DNA of 5,171 nucleotides from Haloarculaceae archaeon (GTDB lineage: Archaea; Halobacteriota; Halobacteria; Halobacteriales; Haloarculaceae). How positions within the stretch are numbered: position 1 is the first letter of the stretch; the number at the start of each line of letters is the position of its first letter. The notes under the pieces are model-generated. The model was not told where the DNA came from and made no database searches. It saw nothing but the letters and a program-made list of their open reading frames with translations. This document shows, in pieces, positions 1 to 5,171 of the stretch. A program made the position numbers and the translations under genes. The stretch covers positions 1 to 5,171 of the forward strand of contig JAQCMX010000196.1 of NCBI GenBank assembly GCA_028274885.1, written 5' to 3'.

Positions 1-74
1 GCCCGTGGATCGATCCGGACACGACCGCCGGCCAACAGCGGTGCGTTCAAAGGGACGGCATCCATACGTTGGAT

Positions 75-1100
75 ATGCTTCTCGAAGGGACGATCATCCG
101 CGGTGGCTCGTTCGATCCGGTTGAGGGCCGCGTTGTCATCGAAAACGGACAGATCCAATCTATCGAGGAGGGTGACGCCCGCGGTGATTGCTTGATCACA
201 CCTGGGTTCGTGAACGCACACACCCATATTGGGGACTCGATCGCGAAGGAAGCTGGGGAAGGGCTCTCACTCGAGGAGTTGGTGGCGCCACCCGGCGGGC
301 TGAAACACCGGCTCCTCGCCGAGGCCGACAGAGATGAACTGGTCGGGGCGATGAGCCGGACGATGCAGTTCATGCACAGGACTGGAACGGCAACCTTCCT
401 CGAATTCCGCGAGGGCGGACTCGCGGGCGTTCGTGCTATCAAGGAAGCTGCAACCGGCGTGCCAGTAACACCGATCGTGCTGGGCCGGGGGTCGACCGCG
501 GCGATGGAAGCGAGCGACGGGTTCGGCGCGAGCGGGGCTGGCGATGGTGACTTCTCGAAGGAACGAACCGCAACCGCCCGCGAGAACAAACTTTTCGGGA
601 TCCACACCGGCGAGGTCGACAGCAGTGATATCAACCCAGCGCTCGATCTGGAGCCGGATTTTCTGGTGCATATGGTCCACGCCCAGCAGTTACACCTCGA
701 GCGAATCGACGACAGTGAGACCCCAGTGGTAGTCTGTCCGCGCTCGAACGCAGCGACAGGCGTGGGGAAACCGCCGGTCAGAGACCTGCTCGACCGGACA
801 ACAGTCGCACTCGGGACCGACAACGTGATGCTCAACAGCCCTTCGATGTTCCGTGAGATGGCCTTCACCGAGAAGATCACCGACGCGACGAGCCAGGAGG
901 TGCTCGCGATGGCGACGCGAAACGGCGCCGAAATCGCCGGACTGAACTGCGGCATCGTAGCGGAAGGCCGAGACGCACATCTGCTCGTCCTCGACGGCGG
1001 GTCGGACAATCTTGCGGGCGCCCAGGATCCGGTCAGGGCCGTCGTCCGCCGTGCCGGCGTGTCCGACGTGGACTCGATCGTGACTCCAGAGTCGAGGTAA
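75..1100 (+). CDS. Amidohydrolase-superfamily metal-dependent hydrolase/deaminase, substrate unknown
   Basis: This is a 341-residue cytosolic protein of the cyclic amidohydrolase superfamily, which hydrolyses or deaminates C-N bonds with metal in a TIM barrel. Seen in order: a short N-terminal beta segment; the metal-binding HTH (residues 49-51, within PGFVNAHTHIGD); a His in GIHTGE (His177); HMVHA (His199 and His202); CPRSN (about 221-225); and the catalytic Asp in LGTDN (Asp249). The order HxH, His, His, Asp matches the cytosine-deaminase / S-adenosylhomocysteine-deaminase side of the superfamily. Length is slightly below the 380-430 usual for those enzymes. I chose ATG at 75. A TTG two codons upstream (69) is the alternative. 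The frame is open to the left edge, but the family normally begins at MLLEGTII-like sequence. A weak TATA-like ttcaaa lies about 27 bases before the ATG. Fold and metal site are secure; the substrate cannot be told. Confidence 0.9.
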   Translation: MLLEGTIIRGGSFDPVEGRVVIENGQIQSIEEGDARGDCLITPGFVNAHTHIGDSIAKEAGEGLSLEELVAPPGGLKHRLLAEADRDELVGAMSRTMQFMHRTGTATFLEFREGGLAGVRAIKEAATGVPVTPIVLGRGSTAAMEASDGFGASGAGDGDFSKERTATARENKLFGIHTGEVDSSDINPALDLEPDFLVHMVHAQQLHLERIDDSETPVVVCPRSNAATGVGKPPVRDLLDRTTVALGTDNVMLNSPSMFREMAFTEKITDATSQEVLAMATRNGAEIAGLNCGIVAEGRDAHLLVLDGGSDNLAGAQDPVRAVVRRAGVSDVDSIVTPESR

Positions 1101-1520
1101 AAAGGCCGGGGTCGACGAACCGATCGCAACGATATTCGCCTGCTGACCGACGGCTCGACCAGGATCAGGACGGTAGTCGAACACGCCGGCCACGTCGGCC
1201 CGCAGCCACGACGCCACAATCCACACAGTGGACGCCCTCAGCACAGGTGGCCTGACCGACCCGGCCGTGGAGACATGTGCATTGTCGTGGTGGGGACACA
1301 CTGACGCTCGGGTGTGAACCGACCTTTGTTCGGACGTGTGGCGGAACGTGTCCTCCGGGGACCCCCGATCCTCGTATTGACTGTTCGTGTCGGAAACGAC
1401 AGCGAGTGAACAGTGCCAGCGTTGCCAGGGTCTGAAACCAGTGGCGTCTGCTACCTCAAGGCTCGGAGGCATCGATCCGTCTGTGCTGGTCGTGACGGAG
1501 GTGGAAAGTCTCTGTTGTCG
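1101..1520. other. Intergenic stretch, no convincing gene
   Basis: These 420 bases lie between the convergent 3' ends of the amidohydrolase and the biotin ligase genes. All three + frames are broken by stops or lack family resemblance. One - strand frame stays open from an ATG at 1470-1472 and runs on antisense into the amidohydrolase gene, but its translation is rich in Arg, Ser and His and lacks the acidic composition of the neighbours. I see no tRNA, CRISPR or inverted repeat here, and no strong T-rich terminator for either gene. It may be decayed coding sequence, but I recognise no family. Confidence 0.5.
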
Positions 1521-2465
1521 CTACCCGGAATCGGAGGTTCCCGAGGTACCACGTAGGTGCTCGCAGTCGCCCGTGGTTACCTCGGTCTGCCCCTCCTCGG
1601 TCTCTACCACAAGTGCCCCCGGAAAGCGGACATCTACGGCCTCACCGGTGACGGTACTGTCGGCGGTTTCGATACGGACCCGCCGACCGAGCGTCCCCGA
1701 AAGTTCACGCCAGGCAGGTAGTATCTCGTCGAGGTCAGTCGTCAGGTCGGCAAGCGCCTCCAGCAGTGATTGGGTGACTCCACGTCTGTTTACGTCCCCG
1801 ACCACCGCACGCAAACTTGTGGCTCGCTGCGCGGGCAGATCCGGCGGATCGACGTTCGCGTTGAGGCCGATACCGACGACGAGCCAGGAGATCCGATCCG
1901 CCTCGCCTTCCATTTCGGTGAGGATCCCCGCGATCTTGTCACCCCCGACGAGTACGTCGTTTGGCCACTTGATCGACGCCTCGCCGCCGACCGCACGCAC
2001 CGCACGCGCAGTTGCGACTGCGGCTGCGAGCGTGAATGCAGGGGCGTGAGTCGCTGGAACGTCCGGGCGCAGGAGGACCGACAGCCAGATACCACCACTG
2101 GGTGAAGCCCACCGCCTGTCGAGTCGGCCGCGTCCGCCTGTCTGCTCGTCGGCCAGAACGACGACGTTTTCGGCCCCTTCCGTCGCAAGTTCACGGGCCC
2201 GCTCGTTCGTGCTAGTGTGGGTATCGTGGTACTCGATCGTGTACGGTGCGTTCAGACCGAACTCCACGGCAGCACCGCCGAACTCGGGAACCGAGTCGAG
2301 CCGGTAGCCGTCCTCCCCACTCCCGATCTCGAAGCCATCCTCGCGCAACGCTTCGACGTGTTTCCAGACTGCCGCGCGGGAAATACCGAGCCTGTCGGCG
2401 AGGTCCGGACCGGAAACCGGCCCACTATCGATTGCACGTAAAATTGCCCTGCGAGTTTCCTGCAT
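1521..2465 (-). CDS. birA: Biotin-protein ligase with N-terminal winged helix domain (BirA type)
   Basis: This 314-residue protein activates biotin with ATP to biotinyl-5'-AMP and transfers it to the lysine of a biotin carrier protein in the cytosol. Residues 1-57 form a winged helix-turn-helix (SGPDLADRLGISRAAVWKHV at 18-37), the arrangement that lets E. coli BirA act as a repressor as well. The catalytic domain starts near residue 75: TSTNERA (84-90), the biotinyl-adenylate loop GGRGRLDRRW (110-119), KWPND (166-170), KIAGIL with the catalytic-type Lys177, and GIGLNAN (198-204). The C-terminal beta-barrel ends in an acidic tail. Length agrees with the family (about 320). The ATG at 2463-2465 fits a leaderless transcript because a TATA-like element sits about 25 bases upstream. 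It is alone on this strand, with no biotin carboxylase or carrier gene in the window. The enzyme call is firm; DNA-binding regulation is inferred from the domain only. Confidence 0.96.
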   Translation of the reverse strand: MQETRRAILRAIDSGPVSGPDLADRLGISRAAVWKHVEALREDGFEIGSGEDGYRLDSVPEFGGAAVEFGLNAPYTIEYHDTHTSTNERARELATEGAENVVVLADEQTGGRGRLDRRWASPSGGIWLSVLLRPDVPATHAPAFTLAAAVATARAVRAVGGEASIKWPNDVLVGGDKIAGILTEMEGEADRISWLVVGIGLNANVDPPDLPAQRATSLRAVVGDVNRRGVTQSLLEALADLTTDLDEILPAWRELSGTLGRRVRIETADSTVTGEAVDVRFPGALVVETEEGQTEVTTGDCEHLRGTSGTSDSG

Positions 2466-2485
2466 ACCACCAGTTCCGTCGCCGA

Positions 2486-2496
2486 GGTAAAAAGGT
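2486..2496 (-). promoter_or_regulatory. Probable TATA element of birA
   Basis: On the - strand this reads acctttttacc, with TTTTTA centred about 25 bases before the birA start codon. That spacing is expected of a haloarchaeal leaderless promoter. No purine-rich Shine-Dalgarno site lies just before the ATG. Assignment rests on position and composition only. Confidence 0.5.
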
Positions 2497-2790
2497 CAGC
2501 CCATGCCCTGCGAACAAAGGCGTCTTCCGGTATCGATCCGTCTCCTGGGAAAGTCAAGTTCAACCGTCACGCACGACCGTATGAGCTTGTAGGTCGGAGT
2601 CCGTGCCGTCCCGTTCCACGCTCTATGAACGGATTCCCGAGGGATCGATACGGTTCGTTCGGATCAACCCACGGACTCGACTGTCTCGTACAGGAAAGTC
2701 GCGCCGAAGATGCTGCCGGTCCCCGATCGGTCATCTTCGATGGTCCGTTTGGTGTCGATCTGTTCGGGGTGTTCGACGACGCCACGGACC

Positions 2791-2801
2791 GAAGCATAAA
2801 G
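2791..2801 (+). promoter_or_regulatory. Probable TATA element of the thiolase gene
   Basis: The sequence gaagcataaag contains CATAAA at 2795-2800, 26-31 bases before the ATG at 2826, preceded by a purine-rich stretch where a BRE would lie. This is the spacing of a leaderless haloarchaeal promoter and supports the ATG at 2826 over the upstream in-frame ATG at 2625. Confidence 0.55.
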
Positions 2802-2825
2802 ACCCCGGCTACCGATAGTGGATAC

Positions 2826-4007
2826 ATGTCAGATGCGTACATAGTCGACGCGGTACGGACACCGTTCGGAGACCGAAACGGGGTGTTTCGGGACACGCAC
2901 CCACAGGACCTTGCTGCCGAACCGCTGCTTGCACTTGAGAGGCGCAACAGTTTCGACGGCACAACAGATATCGAAGATGTCGTCTACGGCTGTGTTTCGG
3001 CGATCAGCGAGCAAGGGATGAACATCGGCAGGATCGCACCGATGGTCGCTGGCTGGAGCGACGACGTTCCCGGCGTCCAACTCAACCGGGCCTGTGGCTC
3101 CGCCCAGCAGGCGGTCAACTTTGCGGCCGGACAGGTCGGTGCAGGACTGCAAGACGTCGTCATCGCCGGCGGCGTCGAACACATGACCCGGGTCCCGATG
3201 GGGAGTGATCACCCGGGACAGAACCCGAATCTCGAGGGACAGCCGATAACAGACACGTACTTCGAACATTTCGACGAGGTGACAACCCAGGGTGAGGGGG
3301 CCGAACGGATCGCCGAACAGTGGGGCCACTCCAGGGAGGAGGTCGACGAGATCGCGTTCGACTCACAAAAGCGGTGGGCAGACGCCGCGGAGTCGGGCGC
3401 CTACGACAGCCACGTCGTCCCTGTCGAGACCGAACTCGACGGGGAACAGATCACGGTCAAAGAGGACGGTCATCCCCGACCCGGGACAGACATGGAAACG
3501 CTTAGCAAACTCCCGCTATCGTTCCGAGAGGAGGAAAACGGCGTCTTACATGCCGGGAACTCCTCGGGTATCGTCGACGGGTCTTCGGCCACACTCATCG
3601 CCTCGGAGGAGGCCATCGCGGAACACGGATGGGAGCCGATGGCACGGATCGTCGATACGAAGGTCGTAGGCGTCGATCCATTGACGATGCTCACCGGCCC
3701 GATCCCCGCAACAGAGGAGATCCTCGCGGACAACGAGATGACCGTCGAGGATATCGACCGTTTCGAGATAAACGAGGCCTTCGCTTCCGTCATCACTGCA
3801 TGGCTGGAAGACACAGGCGCAAGCTGGGAGAGGACCAACGTCTGGGGCGGAGCAATCGCTCATGGTCACCCTCTCGGCGCGACCGGTGCCGCCCTGGTGG
3901 GCAAACTCCCATACCAACTCGACGCGTGTGATGGCCAGTACGGTCTCTCGACGATGTGCATCGGGTTCGGACAGGGCATCGCGACGATCGTCGAACGCGT
4001 CGAGTAG
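2826..4007 (+). CDS. Thiolase-family acetyl-CoA C-acetyltransferase (acetyl-/3-ketoacyl-CoA thiolase)
   Basis: This 393-residue cytosolic enzyme of the thiolase superfamily condenses two acetyl-CoA to acetoacetyl-CoA or cleaves 3-ketoacyl-CoA. Visible landmarks: N-terminal AYIVDAVRTPFG (residues 4-15); the nucleophilic Cys90 in NRACGS; the GGVEHMT motif near 116-122; NEAF (316-319); the catalytic His348 in GHPLGATGA; and the C-terminal Cys378 in CIGFGQG. All four active-site motifs of the classical two-Cys, one-His thiolases are present, so it belongs with bacterial-type FadA/AtoB/PhaA enzymes and not with the archaeal SCP2-like thiolases that need a DUF35 partner. Length is normal. The frame extends upstream to 2625, but ATG 2826 starts at the conserved N-terminus and has a well-placed TATA element. 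No acyl-CoA dehydrogenase, crotonase or PHA gene is adjacent, so biosynthetic versus degradative use is undecided. Confidence 0.95.
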   Translation: MSDAYIVDAVRTPFGDRNGVFRDTHPQDLAAEPLLALERRNSFDGTTDIEDVVYGCVSAISEQGMNIGRIAPMVAGWSDDVPGVQLNRACGSAQQAVNFAAGQVGAGLQDVVIAGGVEHMTRVPMGSDHPGQNPNLEGQPITDTYFEHFDEVTTQGEGAERIAEQWGHSREEVDEIAFDSQKRWADAAESGAYDSHVVPVETELDGEQITVKEDGHPRPGTDMETLSKLPLSFREEENGVLHAGNSSGIVDGSSATLIASEEAIAEHGWEPMARIVDTKVVGVDPLTMLTGPIPATEEILADNEMTVEDIDRFEINEAFASVITAWLEDTGASWERTNVWGGAIAHGHPLGATGAALVGKLPYQLDACDGQYGLSTMCIGFGQGIATIVERVE

Positions 4008-4030
4008 GCGACCACACCACCCCCAGTCCG

Positions 4031-4046
4031 CCTTTTTTGGTTTTTC
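4031..4046 (+). terminator. T-rich terminator-like tract after the thiolase gene
   Basis: Two T runs (six T at 4033-4038 and five T at 4041-4045) lie about 25 bases after the thiolase stop. Archaeal transcription commonly ends at such tracts on the non-template strand without a hairpin. It is the most T-rich spot in the window. Confidence 0.55.
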
Positions 4047-4163
4047 ATCCTCTCATCACCGGAAGGCCACACGACCACGAGGTTCTGATCAGGTCCCAGC
4101 GTAGCAGAGACTGTCCGTCTAATATCGCTCCCATCTCCGCTTTGATGGGCACGATCGTTAGGA

Positions 4164-4376
4164 GACGCGGTCCCATTAGTCGGCAACGTGGTGACAGACA
4201 CCGACGGAGAACAGATCGGAACCGTCACAGGTGCCGCGATGAGCCCGACACTCGGTGACCCGATTGCGCTCGCATATCTGCCCGCAGTATACACCTCCGA
4301 GGAACGATCAGTCCGGATTGTCATCCGTGGCGAACCGAAGAAGGGACATACAACCACGCCGGCTTTCCTACCATGA
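4164..4376 (+). pseudogene. gcvT: 3' remnant of gcvT (glycine-cleavage T-protein, aminomethyltransferase)
   Basis: Only about the last 70 codons of a gene whose product is normally near 360 residues are present. The translation around GNVVTDTDGEQIGTVT, AMSPTLGDPIALAYLP, VRIVIRGEPKK and the terminal PAFLP matches the C-terminal barrel domain of GcvT, which binds tetrahydrofolate-linked substrate together with the missing N-terminal domains. The frame runs back to a stop at 4143-4145. Just upstream of the conserved part, AVPLVG occupies the place of the usual GVPRHG, and GAA replaces the usual SGT before MSPTL, both consistent with decay. The nearest in-frame start is GTG at 4188. The TGA (4374-4376) overlaps the gcvH ATG as ATGA, the ancestral operon junction. 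A shortened peptide of about 62 residues might still be translated and couple to gcvH, but it cannot be an active T-protein. Confidence 0.82.
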
Positions 4377-4756
4377 CATTCGAAATCCGGGACGACTGCC
4401 GGTATCTGGTGTCACACGAGTGGGCGTGCCGACACAGCGGTAGTGTTCGCGTTGGTATCTCCGATTTCGCACAGGACGAACTCGGCGACGTGGTCTTTGT
4501 CGAACTGCCTTCTGAGAACGCGACGCTCGACCGCAAGAGCGACTTCGGCGTCGTCGAATCGATCAAGGCCGTCTCCGATATCTACGCGCCGGTTTCAGGC
4601 ACGGTTTCGGCAACGAACGATGCGCTCATCGACCAGCCTGAACTGGTCAACGAGGACCCATACGGCGACGGCTGGATGATCGAACTCGAGGACGTCACGG
4701 ACAGCGAGTTCGACTCGCTTCTCTCACCCGCCCAGTACCGCGAGCAGATCAGATAG
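4373..4756 (+). CDS. gcvH: Glycine-cleavage system H-protein (lipoyl carrier)
   Basis: This 127-residue protein carries a lipoyl arm that shuttles the aminomethyl group from P-protein (GcvP) to T-protein (GcvT) and is re-oxidised by lipoamide dehydrogenase, in the cytosol. Seen: RYLVSHEWA (10-18), VRVGISDFAQDELGDVVFVELP (about 25-46), and the lipoylation motif GVVESIKAVSDIYAPVSG with Lys65 as the lipoyl-lysine. LVNEDPYGDGWM follows in the C-terminal half. Length and all conserved blocks are normal for the family (about 125-130), so the gene looks under selection. The ATG overlaps the stop of the gcvT remnant (ATGA), implying ancestral translational coupling. What drives it now is unclear: taatat at 4120-4125 and catac near 4347 are weak candidates. 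Unusually, no gcvP gene follows, and the T-protein gene before it is broken. Identity is secure; its present partners must be encoded elsewhere or it has another role. Confidence 0.96.
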   Translation: MTFEIRDDCRYLVSHEWACRHSGSVRVGISDFAQDELGDVVFVELPSENATLDRKSDFGVVESIKAVSDIYAPVSGTVSATNDALIDQPELVNEDPYGDGWMIELEDVTDSEFDSLLSPAQYREQIR

Positions 4757-4766
4757 CAGCCCTTTA

Positions 4767-4846
4767 ATACTGTTGGCTGTATCTGATCCACGATATTCGC
4801 CATCACGTGGTGGCGAAATTCCTGAAAGACGTACAGCCAACAGTAT
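4767..4846. repeat. 80-bp imperfect palindrome with 15-bp perfect ends
   Basis: The left end atactgttggctgta (4767-4781) is the exact reverse complement of the right end tacagccaacagtat (4832-4846). Both arms share one symmetry centre between 4806 and 4807 (cacgtg). Pairing base by base gives 31 Watson-Crick pairs of 40 plus two G-U pairs; mismatches cluster at 4782-4795 and opposite. The inner part (ttcgcc...ggcgaa) also pairs, so the element could form one long, nearly loop-free hairpin. It starts 10 bases after the gcvH stop. Possible natures: a MITE or foldback element, the joined ends of a deleted insertion sequence, or a transcribed hairpin. No flanking target duplication is obvious. 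Confidence 0.85.
4831..4842 (+). repeat. Direct repeat copy 1 (gtacagccaaca), within the palindrome's right arm
   Basis: This 12-base sequence recurs exactly at 4941-4952, and 11 of its bases also occur inverted at 4771-4781 (tgttggctgta). The three copies within about 180 bases are unlikely to be chance and mark the spacer as repeat-derived or as a cluster of protein-binding sites. Confidence 0.6.
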
Positions 4847-4940
4847 GAGCTATACCGGGCCGGTCGTGCCCGCGACTGAGATCCCACCGAGTACCGTTAG
4901 GCGATGATTGTTTTACACGAAAGAACCTCAACCGCTGGCA

Positions 4941-4952
4941 GTACAGCCAACA
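4941..4952 (+). repeat. Direct repeat copy 2 (gtacagccaaca), about 30 bases before the mutase start
   Basis: It is identical over 12 bases to 4831-4842, 110 bases away; similarity stops sharply on both sides. It abuts catAAC-like A/T-rich sequence (4951-4956), 28-33 bases before the ATG at 4984, where a leaderless TATA element would be expected. It could therefore be an operator or part of the promoter, or a solo end of the same mobile element. Confidence 0.55.
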
Positions 4953-4983
4953 TAACAAAGAGGTGGGCACTCGTACGGGCGGT

Positions 4984-5171
4984 ATGTTCGGCACGAGCGG
5001 TATCCGCGGGCCGGTCGGCGAGACGGTCACGGCCTCACTTGCGCTTTCGGTCGGGCGGGCACTCGGCGTCGATGCGTCCTCCGTTGTCGTCGGACGGGAC
5101 CCCCGGGATAGTGGGGAGTTGCTTGTCGACGCAGTGGCGGCCGGTCTTCGTGAGTCTGGTGTCGATGTCGT
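4984..5171 (+). CDS. glmM: Phosphohexomutase, phosphoglucosamine/phosphomannomutase family (5' part, runs off the window)
   Basis: The first 62 codons of an alpha-D-phosphohexomutase are present. These enzymes move phosphate between C6 and C1 of glucosamine, mannose or glucose phosphates for sugar-nucleotide, S-layer glycan and polysaccharide synthesis in the cytosol. The start MFGTSGIRGPVGE is the highly conserved N-terminus of the family, and SSVVVGRDPRDSGELL (about 32-47) is the domain-1 strand and loop that follow it. The catalytic phosphoserine loop (TASHNP type, expected near residue 90-100) lies beyond the right edge, so activity and substrate cannot be judged; glmM is chosen from N-terminal resemblance and pmm is a real alternative. 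ATG 4984 begins at the conserved motif. The nearest Shine-Dalgarno-like gaggtg is about 18 bases away, too far, so a leaderless start is likely. Its upstream spacer carries the repeats described separately. Confidence 0.85.
   Translation, partial: MFGTSGIRGPVGETVTASLALSVGRALGVDASSVVVGRDPRDSGELLVDAVAAGLRESGVDV

Larger units (their letters stand above)
2466..2825. other. Divergent intergenic region between birA and the thiolase gene
   Basis: This 360-base region separates two divergently transcribed genes and has a TATA-like element near each end. The thiolase frame stays open upstream to an ATG at 2625, but the added 67 codons have no thiolase homology and weaker GC bias at third positions, so I treat them as non-coding. 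A - strand frame (about 2664-2828) gives an acidic, plausible-looking peptide but has no start codon. The middle part, roughly 2500-2790, is unexplained. It could hold operators, a small RNA or a decayed gene. Confidence 0.45.

Noticed and set aside
47..1219. Long open frame of 390 codons on the - strand opposite the amidohydrolase
   Set aside because: The translation is Ser/Arg/Pro-rich and non-acidic, shows no family, and lies opposite a clear gene in GC-rich DNA where antisense frames are often open.
690..1472. 260-codon open frame on the - strand covering the 1101-1472 spacer
   Set aside because: It runs antisense through 400 bases of the amidohydrolase gene, has no recognisable motif and has the wrong amino-acid composition for a haloarchaeal protein.
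1470..1481. 12-base match atcgatccgtct shared with about 2532-2543
   Set aside because: One match of this length is expected by chance in a window of this size, and neither position has related flanks.
1387..2049. 220-codon open frame on the + strand opposite birA, with one CxxC (QCQRCQ)
   Set aside because: It is a shadow of birA. A single CxxC with no second pair does not make a zinc finger, and the rest is Ser/Arg-rich.
2551..2580. tRNA T-loop-like sequence (gttcaacc)
   Set aside because: The flanking bases do not form a T stem, and no acceptor, D or anticodon arm can be found nearby.
2625..2825. Upstream extension of the thiolase frame by 67 codons from ATG 2625
   Set aside because: Thiolases start at the conserved AYIVDAVRTPFG block encoded just after ATG 2826, a TATA-like element sits at the right distance from 2826, and the extension resembles no known domain.
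2664..2828. Acidic-looking open frame on the - strand upstream of the thiolase gene
   Set aside because: There is no ATG, GTG or TTG in a usable position, and its upper limit is a stop just inside the thiolase gene; it was kept only as part of the spacer finding.
4145..4258. Small open frame starting ATG 4145, 20-25 bases after taatat
   Set aside because: It is out of frame with the gcvT remnant and highly Arg-rich, as expected of a +1 shadow; no independent support.
4582..4887. 101-codon open frame on the - strand across the gcvH 3' end and the palindrome
   Set aside because: Most of it is antisense to gcvH. Only its palindrome-derived segment is of interest and is reported separately.

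Overview
The window looks like chromosomal DNA from a halophilic archaeon (class Halobacteria). It is GC-rich. The proteins are rich in Asp and Glu and poor in Lys. Two genes have an A/T-rich TATA-like element about 25-30 bases before the start codon with no useful Shine-Dalgarno site, which is typical of leaderless haloarchaeal transcripts. The genus cannot be named from this window alone.

Layout, left to right. (1) A metal-dependent amidohydrolase-superfamily protein on the + strand (75-1100). (2) About 420 bases with no convincing gene (1101-1520). (3) A biotin-protein ligase with an N-terminal winged helix-turn-helix (BirA type) on the - strand (1521-2465), convergent with the amidohydrolase and divergent from the next gene. 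(4) A 360-base divergent intergenic region carrying likely promoters at each end (2466-2825). (5) A thiolase / acetyl-CoA acetyltransferase on the + strand (2826-4007), followed by a T-rich terminator-like tract. (6) A truncated remnant of the glycine-cleavage T-protein gene gcvT (about 4164-4376), overlapping by ATGA (7) an intact gcvH with its lipoyl-lysine motif (4373-4756). (8) A 227-base spacer holding an 80-bp imperfect palindrome and a repeated 11-12 base motif. (9) The first 62 codons of a phosphohexomutase of the phosphoglucosamine/phosphomannomutase family, running off the right edge (4984-5171).

The genes do not form one pathway. BirA would biotinylate a carboxylase carrier encoded elsewhere, the thiolase belongs to acyl-CoA / acetoacetyl-CoA metabolism, and the mutase to sugar-nucleotide synthesis. 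The most interesting part is 4140-4984. It looks like an eroded glycine-cleavage locus: only about the last 70 codons of gcvT survive, gcvH is well preserved, and no gcvP gene follows. In the place where gcvP might be expected lies the 80-bp palindrome, with a third copy of its end motif close to the mutase start. The palindrome may be a mobile-element remnant at a deletion junction, a structured RNA, or a regulatory element; the sequence alone does not decide.
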